From Simplicispira sp. 125 (GTDB lineage Bacteria; Pseudomonadota; Gammaproteobacteria; Burkholderiales; Burkholderiaceae_C), in NCBI RefSeq assembly GCF_003096555.1, contig NZ_QEKM01000001.1, positions 2,480,001 through 2,544,000 on the forward strand: a DNA stretch of 64,000 bases, read 5' to 3'. Each line of letters begins with the position of its first letter. Position 1 is the stretch's first letter. Below the pieces are notes generated by a model. The model was not told where the DNA came from. It did not search any database and saw nothing but the letters and a program-made list of their open reading frames with translations. The position numbers and the translations under genes are program-made. Positions 16,372 through 25,989 of this stretch are shown here, piece by piece.

Positions 16372-18030
16372 ATGAAATTCCGCAACCTCCGTGTCGGCCC
16401 CCGTTTGGGCCTGGGTTTTGGCGCCATCCTGCTCATTACCGCATTGCTTGCCCTGACGGGCATCTGGCGCATTGGCGCGCTCAAGGACGCCAGCGAACAG
16501 GTGGCAACACGCGAAATCGAGTTGCACACCCTGGTGGACGAATGGGCTGCCGACGTACGGCTGAACTGGGTGCGCACTGAAGCCTTCCTCAAGGCCATCG
16601 ACCCCGGCTACATGGAAAAGCTCACCGCGGATACCCAGGCCACCTCGACCGCCACAGAGACCAAGGCCAAGCGCATCGAAGAACTGCTGCAAAGCGACAA
16701 AGGCAAATCCCTGCTGGCCGATATCGCCGCTGCGCGCACCACCTACAGTACCAAGCTGAACGAAATCCGCGATCTGCACCGCGGCGGCGAACCCAGCGTA
16801 CCCACCATGGTGGACAACGATCTGCGCCCACTGGCCGACAAATACCTGCAAACTCTGGACGGGTTGCGCAGCTTCATGGCGGCGCAGTTGGCCGAGAGCC
16901 AGCGCAACACCAACAGCCTGGCGTCGGCCAGCCAAATGTTGCTGGGCGTGGGCGCCGCAGTGGCTGTGGCCCTGGGTGCTCTGTTGGCCATCCTGGTCAC
17001 GCGCTCCATCGTGCTGCCCATGCAGCAAGGCCGCAAAGCGGCAGAAAGCATTGCCGACGGCGACTTGACGCAGCCGCTGGACACCACCGCCAGCGACGAG
17101 ACCGGCCAACTGCTGCAAGCCCTGGCCACCATGCAGGGCAAGCTGGCAGGCATCGTCAACAACGTGCGCCGCAACGCCGAAGGCGTGGCAACTGCCAGTG
17201 CCGAGATCGCCCACGGCAACAACGACCTGTCCGCACGCACCGAGCAGCAGGCCAGCGCGCTGGAAGAAACCTCAGCCTCCATGGAACAACTGGGCTCCAC
17301 CGTGCGCCAGAACGCCGACAACGCGCGCCAGGCCAACCAGTTGGCCGTGAGCGCGTCCACCGTCGCAGCACAGGGGGGCGAGGTGGTGGCCCAGGTGGTG
17401 CAGACCATGAAGGGCATCAACGACAGCAGCCAGAAGATTGCCGACATCATCAGCGTGATCGATGGCATTGCCTTCCAGACCAACATCCTGGCGCTCAACG
17501 CGGCCGTCGAAGCAGCGCGCGCGGGCGAGCAGGGCCGGGGCTTTGCCGTGGTGGCGAGCGAGGTGCGCAGCCTGGCCGGACGCAGCGCCGATGCCGCCAA
17601 GGAAATCAAGGCCCTCATCGGCGCCAGCGTGGAGCGTGTGGAGGCGGGATCGGCCCTGGTCGATCGCGCTGGCGCCACCATGACCGAGGTGGTTCAGGCC
17701 ATCCGCCGTGTGACCGACATCGTGGGCGAAATCAGCGCTGCCAGCAGCGAGCAGAGCGCAGGTGTAGGCCAGGTCGGCGAAGCCATCACGCAAATGGACC
17801 AGGCCACCCAGCAAAACGCCGCGCTGGTCGAGGAAAGCGCAGCCGCTGCAGACAGCCTGCGCACGCAGGCCGCACAACTGGTGCAGGCCATGTCGGTGTT
17901 CCACACCGGCACAGGCAGCAGCGCTTCCGTGCAGTCACTGGCAGGCGGTGCCCCGGTGGCGCGTGCCGCCGCGCCGCGCAGCGTGCAGGGCCGTCCGGCA
18001 CAGCGCCAGCTCGGCAACAGCACCCCATAA
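16372..18030 (+). CDS. methyl-accepting chemotaxis protein
   Basis: Transmembrane chemoreceptor of 552 residues. Order: TM1 (about 14-36), a periplasmic helical domain of some 150 residues, TM2 (about 186-207), HAMP, then the cytoplasmic signalling domain whose tip is [20 protein letters not shown] with [14 protein letters not shown] after it. The glutamine/glutamate-rich methylation helices are present on both sides. The C-terminus is Ala/Pro-rich with no NWETF CheR-tether. The start at 16372 is the ATG before KFRNLRVG. The ligand is unknown. It ends convergently with gph. Confidence 0.93.
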   Translation: MKFRNLRVGPRLGLGFGAILLITALLALTGIWRIGALKDASEQVATREIELHTLVDEWAADVRLNWVRTEAFLKAIDPGYMEKLTADTQATSTATETKAKRIEELLQSDKGKSLLADIAAARTTYSTKLNEIRDLHRGGEPSVPTMVDNDLRPLADKYLQTLDGLRSFMAAQLAESQRNTNSLASASQMLLGVGAAVAVALGALLAILVTRSIVLPMQQGRKAAESIADGDLTQPLDTTASDETGQLLQALATMQGKLAGIVNNVRRNAEGVATASAEIAHGNNDLSARTEQQASALEETSASMEQLGSTVRQNADNARQANQLAVSASTVAAQGGEVVAQVVQTMKGINDSSQKIADIISVIDGIAFQTNILALNAAVEAARAGEQGRGFAVVASEVRSLAGRSADAAKEIKALIGASVERVEAGSALVDRAGATMTEVVQAIRRVTDIVGEISAASSEQSAGVGQVGEAITQMDQATQQNAALVEESAAAADSLRTQAAQLVQAMSVFHTGTGSSASVQSLAGGAPVARAAAPRSVQGRPAQRQLGNSTP

Positions 18031-18037
18031 GCCACAC

Positions 18038-18053
18038 GCGGGCGCGAGCCCGC
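18038..18053. terminator. GC hairpin between convergent MCP and gph genes
   Basis: GCGGGC-GCGA-GCCCGC, a perfect 6-base stem with a GCGA tetraloop, in the 35-base gap between two convergent genes. No U-run follows on either strand, so termination activity is only likely from position. Confidence 0.35.
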
Positions 18054-18065
18054 TGCGGCACAACC

Positions 18066-18752
18066 TCAAGCGAGCACGAGCTCCTGTAGCGAGCCCACCC
18101 AGCCATCGGCATCCACGGCCGTCACCGGCTGGCCGTGGTTGTAGCCATAGGTCACCAGCACCACAGGGCAGCCTGCGCCGCGCGCAGCTTGGGCGTCGTT
18201 GCTGGAGTCACCCACCATCAGCGTGCGCGCAGGCAGGGTGCCCAGGGCCGCGCAGGTTTTCAGCAACGGCAGCGGGTCGGGTTTCTTGCGCTCGAAAGCG
18301 TCGCCCCCAAACACCTGGGTAAAGTAACCGTCCAGCCCTTTGGCCTGCAGCAGCGGCAGCGCAAAGGCGGTGGGCTTGTTGGTCAGGCAGGCCAGTGGCA
18401 GCCCTGCGGCGCGCAGCGCCTGCAGCCCTTCGACCACACCGGGATAAACCGTGGCGTGGTGGCCGTTGATGGCCAGGTAGTGCTGCTGGTAGCTGGGCCA
18501 TGCACGCGCATACAACGCTTCTATTTCAATAGCTGACAGCGCTTTCCCTGCTTGCCCTAGAGCATGTTTTAGCACTAAATTCAGCAGATGCTCGGAGCCC
18601 TTGCCCACCATGGTTTCGATCTGTTGCGCAGCAATGCCGGGCAGTTCCAGTTCGCGCAGCATGCGGTTGAGGGCCTCTGCAAAGTCGCCCAGGGTGTCGA
18701 TCAGGGTGCCATCAAGGTCGATGATGGCGGCGTCATAGAGGTCTTTTTTCAT
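18066..18752 (-). CDS. gph: phosphoglycolate phosphatase (HAD superfamily)
   Basis: Dephosphorylates 2-phosphoglycolate. 228 residues. HAD motifs: DLDGTLIDT (I, about residues 12-20), the threonine/lysine region CLTNKPTAFALP (II) and FERKKPDPLPLL with GDSSNDAQAARGAG (III/IV). The ATG at 18752 directly precedes KKDLYDAAIIDLDG; upstream in-frame codons have no homology to the family. A dispersed repeat copy encodes about residues 58-77 (HALGQAGKALSAIEIEALYA) without breaking the frame; this is the helical cap domain, where an insertion is tolerable. It lies downstream of rpe as in many Burkholderiales. Confidence 0.93.
   Translation of the reverse strand: MKKDLYDAAIIDLDGTLIDTLGDFAEALNRMLRELELPGIAAQQIETMVGKGSEHLLNLVLKHALGQAGKALSAIEIEALYARAWPSYQQHYLAINGHHATVYPGVVEGLQALRAAGLPLACLTNKPTAFALPLLQAKGLDGYFTQVFGGDAFERKKPDPLPLLKTCAALGTLPARTLMVGDSSNDAQAARGAGCPVVLVTYGYNHGQPVTAVDADGWVGSLQELVLA
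18521..18580 (-). repeat. dispersed ~60-bp repeat, copy 2 (in frame inside gph)
   Basis: Plus-strand landmarks TTTCAATAGCTGACAGCGCTT and CCCTAGAGCATGTTTT match the family core (AATAGCTG..AGCGCTT...CTAGAG.CATTTT). It is translated as part of the Gph cap domain. It is more diverged than intergenic copies and has lost the hairpin. Confidence 0.65.
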
Positions 18753-19019
18753 ACGGTGATGGATTATCCGGATCCGCGCCCAGCGCACGACACCCACCTG
18801 CATGGCCGCGTCGTTGTAGGCGCTCTGGTCTTCGTCGGACGGGTCTTTTTTGCTCACCCCGACAAAGACAGTCAGCGCCCGGGCGGCCGGTGTGCAATCA
18901 CGGCTGGACTGTGGATGTCCTTGCGGGCCTGCTGGCCACAGCATGGCGCGGCACATCTGAATGCCGCTGGGCAGACCGGGCAGCAACGCTGGCGTTTCAG
19001 CGCCCGGGATCAAAGCGGC
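18753..19019. other. rpe-gph intergenic region, nothing recognised
   Basis: 267 bases between rpe and gph. The gph frame is open through it (from 19013) but the encoded residues have no family resemblance and no ribosome site favours the longer start. I looked for a 6S RNA-like or other structured RNA and could not support one. Confidence 0.4.
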
Positions 19020-19703
19020 TCAAGCCGCCAGTTGCGCACGCATGGCGTCGATGACACCACGGTAGTCGGTTTTGCCGAAAATGGCGCTGCCCGCCACAAA
19101 AGTGTCGGCCCCGGCATCGGCCACGCGGCGGATGTTGTCCTGCTTGATGCCGCCATCCACCTCCAGGCGAATGTCCTTGCCACTGGCATCGATGCGCTTG
19201 CGCACGGCCTCGATCTTGCGCAGCGCCGAGTCGATGAAGCTCTGGCCGCCAAAACCGGGGTTGACGCTCATGATGAGAATGAGGTCGATGTCGTCAATCA
19301 CCCAGTCCAGCACATCCAGCGGCTCGGCAGGGTTGAACACCAGCCCGGGTTTGACGCCCTTGGAGCGGATCGCCTGGATACTGCGGTGCACATGGCCCGA
19401 TGCGTCCGGGTGGAAGCTGACGTAATCAGCGCCTGCCTCGGCAAAGGCCGCCGCCAAAGCGTCCACAGGCTGGATCATCAGGTGCACATCAATAGGCACG
19501 GCGACACCCGAGGGCGTTTTTGCATGGGGCTTGAGGGCCTGGCACACCATGGGACCAAAAGTGAGGTTGGGCACGTAATGGTTGTCCATCACGTCGAAAT
19601 GGATCCAGTCGGCGCCGGCGGCGACGACGTTCTGCACTTCTTCACCCAAACGTGCGAAGTCGGCAGAGAGGATCGAAGGGGCAATGCGAAAGGTACGGCT
19701 CAT
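19020..19703 (-). CDS. rpe: ribulose-phosphate 3-epimerase
   Basis: Interconverts ribulose 5-phosphate and xylulose 5-phosphate in the pentose phosphate pathway. TIM barrel of 227 residues with the metal and catalytic motifs [14 protein letters not shown] (residues 9-22), [24 protein letters not shown]-type strand, [13 protein letters not shown] and LEVDGGI. It is divergent from apaG with only 29 bases between the two start codons, so the promoters overlap. Confidence 0.96.
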   Translation of the reverse strand: MSRTFRIAPSILSADFARLGEEVQNVVAAGADWIHFDVMDNHYVPNLTFGPMVCQALKPHAKTPSGVAVPIDVHLMIQPVDALAAAFAEAGADYVSFHPDASGHVHRSIQAIRSKGVKPGLVFNPAEPLDVLDWVIDDIDLILIMSVNPGFGGQSFIDSALRKIEAVRKRIDASGKDIRLEVDGGIKQDNIRRVADAGADTFVAGSAIFGKTDYRGVIDAMRAQLAA

Positions 19704-19732
19704 GCCGCCATTGTCGCAGTTACCATTCCGGG

Positions 19733-20122
19733 ATGCCGAAACCTACCATCGACGTTCACGTGCGCCCCGAATATCTGGCGGAGCAGTCCGATCCCGATGC
19801 TTGCGAATACCACTTTGCGTACACCATCGAGATTGCCAACCCCGGTGGGACACCGGCGCAGTTGATTTCCCGCCACTGGATCATTACCGACGCGCTGGGG
19901 CATGTCGAGGAAGTCAAGGGCCTGGGCGTGGTGGGCCAGCAGCCGCTGTTGCAGCCCGGGCAGGCCTTTGAATACACCAGCGGTTGCCGACTTCGCACCG
20001 CCACGGGCACCATGCGCGGGAGCTTTCATTTCGTGACAGAAGAAGGCACCCCTTTCGAGGTGCCCGTGGAGCGCTTCTACCTGGATGCCTCGGACAGCGC
20101 CAAGCCCCACGTATTGCACTGA
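19733..20122 (+). CDS. apaG: ApaG/DUF525 domain protein
   Basis: A 129-residue beta-sandwich protein of the ApaG family: [52 protein letters not shown] (in consecutive strands) and [14 protein letters not shown]. The exact role of ApaG is unsettled; it is linked to Co2+ resistance and diadenosine-tetraphosphate metabolism in enterobacteria. The start ATG at 19733 is the only one in frame before the conserved region that does not overlap rpe. Confidence 0.95.
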   Translation: MPKPTIDVHVRPEYLAEQSDPDACEYHFAYTIEIANPGGTPAQLISRHWIITDALGHVEEVKGLGVVGQQPLLQPGQAFEYTSGCRLRTATGTMRGSFHFVTEEGTPFEVPVERFYLDASDSAKPHVLH

Positions 20123-20136
20123 TTTCCACGTTTCCC

Positions 20137-21417
20137 ATGGAATTCCTCCCTGTCTGGCCGCTACCGGTCAACACCCTGTTTTTTTTCGGTTTTTTGCTTT
20201 TTTGCGGCTCGCTGGGTGGATATGTGGCCCACCGCTGGCCCTGGCTGCCCAGTATCACGGGGTTCATGGTGGTGGGGCTGTTCGCTGGCCCCAACGTATT
20301 GGGACTGATCAGCCCCGAGGCGCTGGCGCAATCGCGCATCGTTGTGGATGTCGCGCTGGCGCTGATTCTGTACCGGCTGGGTCTTTCGTTGGACGTCAAG
20401 CGCTTCATCAACGACCGCTCTCTGGTGGTGATTTCTGTAGCGGAGAGCGCCCTCACCTTTGTGGCCGTCTACTTTTGCCTGGAATGGATCGGCATCTCGG
20501 GGCTGCCTGCAGCGGTGATTTCGACCATCGCCATTTCCTCCTCGCCTGCGGTTCTGATCCACGTCGCCCACGAGCTGGGTGCATCCGGGCCGGTGACGAA
20601 TCGGTCCATGTCGCTGGTCGCCTTGAATAACGTCATCGCCTTCATGGCCTTCGCTGCGGTATTGCCAGCCTTGTACGGGCAGGCCGAAGCGCCCGTGTCC
20701 ATCATGATCGGCGCGCCGCTCTACCAGGTACTGGGGTCGGCGGCGCTCGGTGCCATCATGGGGTGGGCCCTGCACGTGGCGGCGCGCAAAACCAAAGCAG
20801 CGCACCAATACCAGCTCGCTCTCGTGATCGGCGCCGTGATGATGACAGTGGGGGCCGCCCTCGTGCTCAATTTGTCCCCCTTGTTCGCCCCCTTGATGCT
20901 CGGTATGGTCGTACGCAGCCTGGAGCGCACCAACCTGGTGGCAGACATTGAGTTCGGCCCCTCGTTCGAACTGTTCTTTATTGTTCTCTTCGTCTATGCC
21001 GGCGCCAATATGCATGTGTCGGAGATGCTCCAGTACTGGCCCGCTGCATTGGCGTTTGTGTTTGCGCGCAGCGGCGCCAAGTGGCTGGGGGTCACGCTGG
21101 CCGCGTCTGCATGCCGTACGCCCCTGCGACAAGCGGCCACCAGCGGCCTCCTGCTGATGCCCATGGCCGGTCTCGCCATCGGTCTCGTCAATACCACCAC
21201 GACACTGTTCCCTAACGAGGGGCTGATTGTGGGCTCCACCGTGCTTGCGGCCGTGGCCATTCTGGAAACAATAGGGCCGCCCATCGCGGCCCGTGCACTG
21301 CGCTGGTCTGGAGATCGGCTCGACGCAAATGGCGCTGCGGACAACACCCCTGCGCCGGACACGGGCGACGTCTGCGCACATGGAATCGCCAGCGCGCCCG
21401 ACGTTCCTGCGCCTTGA
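20137..21417 (+). CDS. cation/proton antiporter (CPA2-like), first of a pair
   Basis: Inner-membrane transporter of 426 residues with 11-13 predicted helices. The Na+/H+ exchanger family fold shows in ITGFMVVGLFAGPNVLGLI (helix 2), VDVALALILYRLGLSLDVK and AVISTIAISSSPAVLIHVAHELGASGPVT, the last being the conserved unwound-helix region. It lacks a cytoplasmic TrkA-N/RCK domain and ends in a 45-residue Pro/Ala tail. A second antiporter follows after 311 bases with the same spacing of motifs, so the pair may form a heterodimer or respond to different cations. The start is the ATG at 20137; no strong ribosome site is visible. Confidence 0.85.
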   Translation: MEFLPVWPLPVNTLFFFGFLLFCGSLGGYVAHRWPWLPSITGFMVVGLFAGPNVLGLISPEALAQSRIVVDVALALILYRLGLSLDVKRFINDRSLVVISVAESALTFVAVYFCLEWIGISGLPAAVISTIAISSSPAVLIHVAHELGASGPVTNRSMSLVALNNVIAFMAFAAVLPALYGQAEAPVSIMIGAPLYQVLGSAALGAIMGWALHVAARKTKAAHQYQLALVIGAVMMTVGAALVLNLSPLFAPLMLGMVVRSLERTNLVADIEFGPSFELFFIVLFVYAGANMHVSEMLQYWPAALAFVFARSGAKWLGVTLAASACRTPLRQAATSGLLLMPMAGLAIGLVNTTTTLFPNEGLIVGSTVLAAVAILETIGPPIAARALRWSGDRLDANGAADNTPAPDTGDVCAHGIASAPDVPAP

Positions 21418-21728
21418 GATCCGCTGACGGGCCCACCCCATCCCCTGCGCGGCCCCGTTGAAAATATCCATGCCAGAGGCGCCCTGGTGGCACATGGGCG
21501 ATGATCTCCGGCATGCGGCGATACTCCACAGCCTGCGCAAAGGCTTCTCCGGAGTTGATCCAGAGATCGCCACGGGGCCACGACCGCTTGTGTCACAGTC
21601 CTACAAGCGTCTTTAGTATCTAACGGTAAATTCGCTGGTGTCCGGCAATGTCGGCCGCAACACATGCCTTTGGCGAACGGCCCCACCATGGCAGCCGACT
21701 GACCGCCTGATCGAGAGGAATCCATGAC
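21418..21728. other. 311-base gap between the two antiporter genes
   Basis: No gene can be assigned. On the minus strand a frame from about 21595 reads RGDLWINSGEAFAQAVEYRR and MPEIIAHVPPGRLWHGYF with coding-like composition before it runs into the antiporter's antisense; it has no start codon after its TGA and might be a remnant of a lost gene. AGAGGAAT before 21729 may serve as ribosome site of the next gene. Confidence 0.3.
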
Positions 21729-22985
21729 ATGAACGAGATTTTGAGCTTCTGGGCGCAATGGCTGCGCCCTTCGGCAGGGTTACCCACGGTGCAATGGTCG
21801 CTGCTGCTCGCCGTGGCGGCCATGACCGGCTATCTGCTGCAGCGCCACACCGGCCTGCCCAAGGTGGTGGGCTACTCGCTGGTGGGCGCGGTGGCCGGGC
21901 TGGCCGGTTTCAGCGGTGCGGTCTGGCCACTGCAGGGCATTGGCCTGTTCTTGCTGGAGCTGGGCATCTCCATCGTGCTGTTTGAATGCGGTGGACGGAT
22001 TCCGCTGCGCTGGTTCCGCCACAACCCCATGGTGTTGGTGCAAAGCGTGGCCGAATCTGCGCTGACCTATTTCGCGGTGTACTGGGTGCTGCTGTGGCTC
22101 GATGTGCCCGCCCGGGTCGCAGGCCCGCTGGCTCTGGTGGCCCTGGCGGCTTCGCCTGCCGTGCTGACCCGCGTGGTGGCCGACACCGGGGCCGCAGGCC
22201 CGGTGACAGAGCGCGCCATCGTTCTGGCCACACTCTCGACGCTGTATGCGCTGACACTGGGCAGCGCCCGGGCTGAACTCATCAACCGCTCCAGCATCAC
22301 CTTCATGGACACGGTTTACCCTGTCGTCGTGGTGCTGGGCGTCTCCATCATCGTGGCCGCCGTGCTGGCGCTGGTGCTGCGCATGGCACTGCGTTTTATG
22401 AGCCCGACGAGCGAGAACACCTCCATGTTGCTGCTGGCCCTGATCGCCGCTGCGGCTGCCGTGGCCGCCCACATGGGCGGGTCCGCGCCCTTGGCCGCGC
22501 TACTGAGTGGCATGTTGCTCAAGCAGCTCAACCCACGCCCCTGGGCCTGGCCACGCCAGTTGGGCAATGCCTCGTCGCTGCTGACCATGCTGATGTTCGT
22601 GCTGGTGTCCACCGTGGCCGCACAGGCCGACTGGAGCGGCCCTGTGGTCGGTGCTGTACTGGCCCTGATCGTGGTGCGCCTGCTGGCCAAGGCGCTGGGT
22701 GTGGCCGTGGGCAATGTGGGCAGCGGTTCGAGTTGGCTGCAGGCACTGTGGGTAGGCTGTGCGATGACACCCATGTCAGCCATCGCGCTGCTGATTGCTT
22801 CGCAGTTTGTGCTGGCTTCACCTTCCACAGGCCACCTGATTGCGCGCGTGGCCCTGCCCGCCATTTTGCTGATGGAGGTGCTGGGCGCGGTGATTGCCAC
22901 AGTGGCCATCTACCGTGCGGGAGAAAGTTCCAAGCCCTGGGCGCCTTTGGCCCGTGGCAACCGGGGAGACAACCGTGAGTCTTGA
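21729..22985 (+). CDS. cation/proton antiporter (CPA2-like), second of a pair
   Basis: A 418-residue membrane protein paralogous to the gene before it: [38 protein letters not shown] and [30 protein letters not shown] occupy the same places as in the first antiporter. It differs in having ECGGRIP in place of RLGLSLD, so the ion-binding site could differ. The last 11 bases overlap the YbdK-like gene, suggesting one transcript. Confidence 0.85.
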   Translation: MNEILSFWAQWLRPSAGLPTVQWSLLLAVAAMTGYLLQRHTGLPKVVGYSLVGAVAGLAGFSGAVWPLQGIGLFLLELGISIVLFECGGRIPLRWFRHNPMVLVQSVAESALTYFAVYWVLLWLDVPARVAGPLALVALAASPAVLTRVVADTGAAGPVTERAIVLATLSTLYALTLGSARAELINRSSITFMDTVYPVVVVLGVSIIVAAVLALVLRMALRFMSPTSENTSMLLLALIAAAAAVAAHMGGSAPLAALLSGMLLKQLNPRPWAWPRQLGNASSLLTMLMFVLVSTVAAQADWSGPVVGAVLALIVVRLLAKALGVAVGNVGSGSSWLQALWVGCAMTPMSAIALLIASQFVLASPSTGHLIARVALPAILLMEVLGAVIATVAIYRAGESSKPWAPLARGNRGDNRES

Positions 22986-24096
22986 AGCCTTCAACCATTC
23001 CGAACCGCTGACGTTGGGTGTCGAGCTGGAACTGCAACTCGTCAATACGCACGACTACGACCTGGCACCCTATGCCGAGGACATGCTGCGGCTCATGCAC
23101 AAGACGCCGCTGCCCGGCAGCGTGGTGCCCGAGATGACGAACAGCATGATCGAGATCTCCACCGGCATCTGCCACTCTTCGAGCGAGGTGCTGGGGCAGC
23201 TGAGCCAGATCCGCGATGCGCTGGTGAAAAGCGCCGACAAGCTCAACATCGCCGTGGTCGGCGGCGGCACACACCCGTTCCAGCAGTGGCACGAGCGGCG
23301 CATCTACGACAAGCCGCGCTTTCAGGAGCTCTCACAGCTCTATGGCTACCTGTCCAAGCAGTTCACCATCTTCGGTCAGCATGTGCACATTGGCTGCCCC
23401 AACGCCGACGCCGCCCTGCTCATGCTGCACCGCATGTCGCGCTACATCCCGCACTTCATCGCGCTGTCGGCGTCCAGTCCGTACGTGCAGGGCCAGGACA
23501 CAGCCTTCGATTCGGCCCGGCTCAATTCGGTGTTTGCCTTCCCGCTCTCGGGCCGCGCGCCCTGCGTGCTCACCTGGACCGAGTTCGAGCAGTATTTCGA
23601 CAAGATGACACGCACCGGCGTGGTCAAGAGCATGAAGGATTTTTACTGGGACATCCGCCCCAAGCCCGAATTCGGCACCATCGAAATCCGCGTATTCGAC
23701 ACCCCGCTGACCATCGAACGCGCCGCCGCGCTGTCGGGCTTCGTGCAGTCGCTGGGCGCCTGGTTCCTGGCCGACCAGCCGTTCCTGCCGCAGGAGGACG
23801 ACTACCTTGTCTACACCTACAACCGCTTCCAGGCCTGCCGCTTCGGCATGGATGCGGTGTATGTCGACCCGGCCACGGGCGACCACATGCCGCTGCGTGA
23901 GCACATCCTCAAGACCATGGACCAGATCGCAGGACACGCCGCCGCCCATGGCGCAACCGGGGCGCTGCACCTGCTGCGCAATGAAACCCAGGCGGGCCAG
24001 AACGACGCGCGCTGGCTGCGCGAGCGCCAGCGCGAAGAGCAACTGTTGGCCGAGGTCAGCCGCCAGGCAGCGCTGCGTTTTCGCGGGACAAATTGA
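22975..24096 (+). CDS. ybdK: carboxylate-amine ligase, YbdK/GCS2 family
   Basis: A 373-residue protein of the glutamate-cysteine ligase 2 family, the length of E. coli YbdK. Family motifs: [12 protein letters not shown] (residues 12-23), [35 protein letters not shown] and [17 protein letters not shown]. It has weak gamma-glutamylcysteine ligase activity in characterised members; the true physiological substrate is not known. Start: GTG at 22975 with GGGGAG 6 bases upstream, overlapping the antiporter stop by 11 bases. Confidence 0.92.
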   Translation: MSLEAFNHSEPLTLGVELELQLVNTHDYDLAPYAEDMLRLMHKTPLPGSVVPEMTNSMIEISTGICHSSSEVLGQLSQIRDALVKSADKLNIAVVGGGTHPFQQWHERRIYDKPRFQELSQLYGYLSKQFTIFGQHVHIGCPNADAALLMLHRMSRYIPHFIALSASSPYVQGQDTAFDSARLNSVFAFPLSGRAPCVLTWTEFEQYFDKMTRTGVVKSMKDFYWDIRPKPEFGTIEIRVFDTPLTIERAAALSGFVQSLGAWFLADQPFLPQEDDYLVYTYNRFQACRFGMDAVYVDPATGDHMPLREHILKTMDQIAGHAAAHGATGALHLLRNETQAGQNDARWLRERQREEQLLAEVSRQAALRFRGTN

Positions 24097-24196
24097 CTCC
24101 CCCTGAGTCGCTTCGCGCCTTCCCCCAGGGGACGCCGCCAGCGCGGCGGGGCGGCCCTTGCGCGGCGTCCACTGGCCTGGGCCGCGTCGGTTGCAA
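24097..24196. repeat. GC-rich intergenic repeat of Acidovorax type
   Basis: A palindrome-rich spacer beginning CTCCCCCTGAGTCGCTTCGC and containing GCCGCCAGCGCGGCGGGGCGGC, CGCGGCGT and CCTGGGCCGCG. I recall near-identical intergenic elements from Acidovorax-type genomes, where they follow stop codons. Only one copy is seen here. It could act as a transcription barrier between ybdK and thiL. Confidence 0.5.
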
Positions 24197-24250
24197 GCCC
24201 CGCTGACGATCTCAAGGCATTGCAGCCGATACACCGCACAATCCGTACCC

Positions 24251-25234
24251 ATGGGTGAATTTGACCTGATCGCACGCTACTTCACGCGCCCGGTGCGCCC
24301 CGATGGTGCTGTGGCCCTGGGCGTGGGCGACGACTGCGCGCTGCTGGCGCCCGCGCCGGGCATGCAGCTGGCGGTGTCGAGCGACATGCTGGTTGAGGGC
24401 CGGCATTTTTTTGCCGGTACCAACCCCGAGCGCCTGGGCCACAAGGCACTGGCCGTCAATTTGTCCGATCTGGCGGCCTGCGGTGCGCGGCCGCTGGCGT
24501 TCACGCTGGCACTGGCCTTGCCGCAGGTGGACGCAGCCTGGCTGGAGGGCTTCTCGCGCGGCCTGCTGCAGCTGGCCGATGCGCACGGCTGTGAGTTGGT
24601 GGGCGGCGACACCACGCAGGGGCCGCTCACTATCTGCATCACCATTTTTGGCGAAGTGCCGGCCGACCAGGCGCTGCTGCGCAGCGGTGCGCGGCCCGGC
24701 GACGACATTTATGTGAGCGGCACGCTGGGCGATGCGCGCCTGGCGCTGGAGGCTTTGCAAGACGCAGCCGCCCTGCCCGCCGAAACCCTCACCGCCGCAC
24801 GCCTGCGCCTGGAAGCACCAACGCCGCGCGTGGCCCTGGGCCTGGCGCTGCGCGGCGTGGCCAGCGCGGCGATGGACGTGAGCGACGGCCTGCTGGGCGA
24901 CCTGGGCCACATCCTGCGCGCCTCGGGTGTCGGGGCCTGTGTAGATACCTCAATAACTATTAATTTGATAGCTTGTAGCGCTTTATCAGAAAGCGTTTCA
25001 AGCCATTTTGACCTTGAATTTCTGCACCAGTGCACCCTGGCTGGTGGCGACGACTACGAATTGCTGTTCACCGCGCCCCCTGCCGCCCGTGCCGCCGTGG
25101 CCGCGGCGGGCCAAGCCTGCAGCACACCGGTCACACGCATCGGCCGTATCGAGGCCGAACCCGGTGTGCGTCTGATCGATGGCCAGGGGCAGCCGGTGCT
25201 CCACCGCTACGCCTCGTTCGACCACTTTGCCTGA
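24251..25234 (+). CDS. thiL: thiamine-monophosphate kinase
   Basis: Phosphorylates thiamine phosphate to thiamine diphosphate, the cofactor used by the E1 and 2-oxoacid oxidoreductase enzymes in this window. 327 residues. Motifs: GVGDDCALLAP (residues 25-35), SSDMLVEGRHF, HKALAVNLSDLAACGA, VGGDTTQGP, SGTLGDARLALE, MDVSDGLLGDLGHI and LAGGDDYELLF. A dispersed repeat copy is translated in frame as about residues 234-257 (SITINLIACSALSESVSSHF), between the DVSDGL and GGDDYEL motifs, where the family length varies. Confidence 0.95.
   Translation: MGEFDLIARYFTRPVRPDGAVALGVGDDCALLAPAPGMQLAVSSDMLVEGRHFFAGTNPERLGHKALAVNLSDLAACGARPLAFTLALALPQVDAAWLEGFSRGLLQLADAHGCELVGGDTTQGPLTICITIFGEVPADQALLRSGARPGDDIYVSGTLGDARLALEALQDAAALPAETLTAARLRLEAPTPRVALGLALRGVASAAMDVSDGLLGDLGHILRASGVGACVDTSITINLIACSALSESVSSHFDLEFLHQCTLAGGDDYELLFTAPPAARAAVAAAGQACSTPVTRIGRIEAEPGVRLIDGQGQPVLHRYASFDHFA
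24951..25020 (+). repeat. dispersed ~60-bp repeat, copy 3 (in frame inside thiL)
   Basis: Landmarks in order: TTGATAGCTTGTAGCGCTTT, ATCAG, AAAGCGTTTCAAGCCATTTT, GACCTTGAA. CGCTTT/AAAGCG forms a 6-base stem with a 5-base loop. It has A+T content well above the flanking thiL sequence. Confidence 0.85.
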
Positions 25235-25263
25235 CAACCCCGCGAATGGGGAGCAGCACAATC

Positions 25264-25989
25264 TCAGGGCGTGCGCGCCATGGCACGCTGCACCAGCCCC
25301 TCGGCTTTGAGCCGGTCGAAGGCCTGCTGCGTGCGCTGCGCGACCTCCAGCGGGGTCTGCAGGCTGTAGGCCATGTACAGCCCGGCAGAGATTTCCTCCA
25401 GTGTCAGCACCCGCTCCAGGCCGGCACAGTCGAATGCGGCCTGCTGACACATCAGGCGGGCATCGCCGGTGGTCAGGGGCACCAGGTCCACCTGGCCGCT
25501 CAGCAGCTTGCGGAAATTGTCCAGAGGCTGGGCCGAGACCACCAGCTGCTTGAACCCCTTGGCGCGCAGATACTGCTGCCGCACATCGTCCCGCATGACG
25601 CCAATCGTGAACGTCTTGGCCGATTCCAGGGAACTGACATTGAGCACGTTGGATTTGAGCCGGTACAGGTGGTACTGGATTTTCATGATCTCGCCCACCC
25701 AGCGGAACTGCGATTCACGGGCCGGAGTGCGTGCTATCAGGAAGATGAGCACATTGGGCTCCTTGAGCGCCATGTCATAGGCCCGCGCCCAGGGGTACAG
25801 GTGCACTGTGTAGTCTTTGAGACCGGCGCGCTGCAAGGTTAACTCGACCACTTCGGTGGCGCTCCCCACCACCTTGCCGCCCTCTATGGAGGTGTAGGGC
25901 GTCGTTTCGGTCACCGCCCGGATGGGCGGCGCTTGGCATGCTGCCGCACCCGCCCAGAAAATCCAGAACAACAGAATGGCACGTTTCAT
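25264..25989 (-). CDS. orphan periplasmic substrate-binding protein (SBP_bac_3 fold), gene 3 of the cyclase operon
   Basis: A 241-residue secreted binding protein: signal peptide residues 1-20 (cleavage near ACQA), then a type II periplasmic-binding fold with VTETTPYTSIEGGKVVGSATEVVE, YPWARAYDMAL, FRWVGEI and GEVMRDDVRQQYL-like segments. It resembles the amino-acid/polyamine binding group of short orphan proteins that lack a cognate ABC permease. No permease or ATPase is near; its start overlaps the diguanylate cyclase stop by ATGA. Inference: it delivers a ligand signal to the cyclase's periplasmic domain, as NspS does for MbaA. Confidence 0.85.
   Translation of the reverse strand: MKRAILLFWIFWAGAAACQAPPIRAVTETTPYTSIEGGKVVGSATEVVELTLQRAGLKDYTVHLYPWARAYDMALKEPNVLIFLIARTPARESQFRWVGEIMKIQYHLYRLKSNVLNVSSLESAKTFTIGVMRDDVRQQYLRAKGFKQLVVSAQPLDNFRKLLSGQVDLVPLTTGDARLMCQQAAFDCAGLERVLTLEEISAGLYMAYSLQTPLEVAQRTQQAFDRLKAEGLVQRAMARTP

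Noticed and set aside
18753..19013. N-terminal extension of Gph or a structured RNA such as 6S RNA between rpe and gph
   Set aside because: The extra residues show no family similarity, and I could not find the expected long closing stem of 6S RNA.
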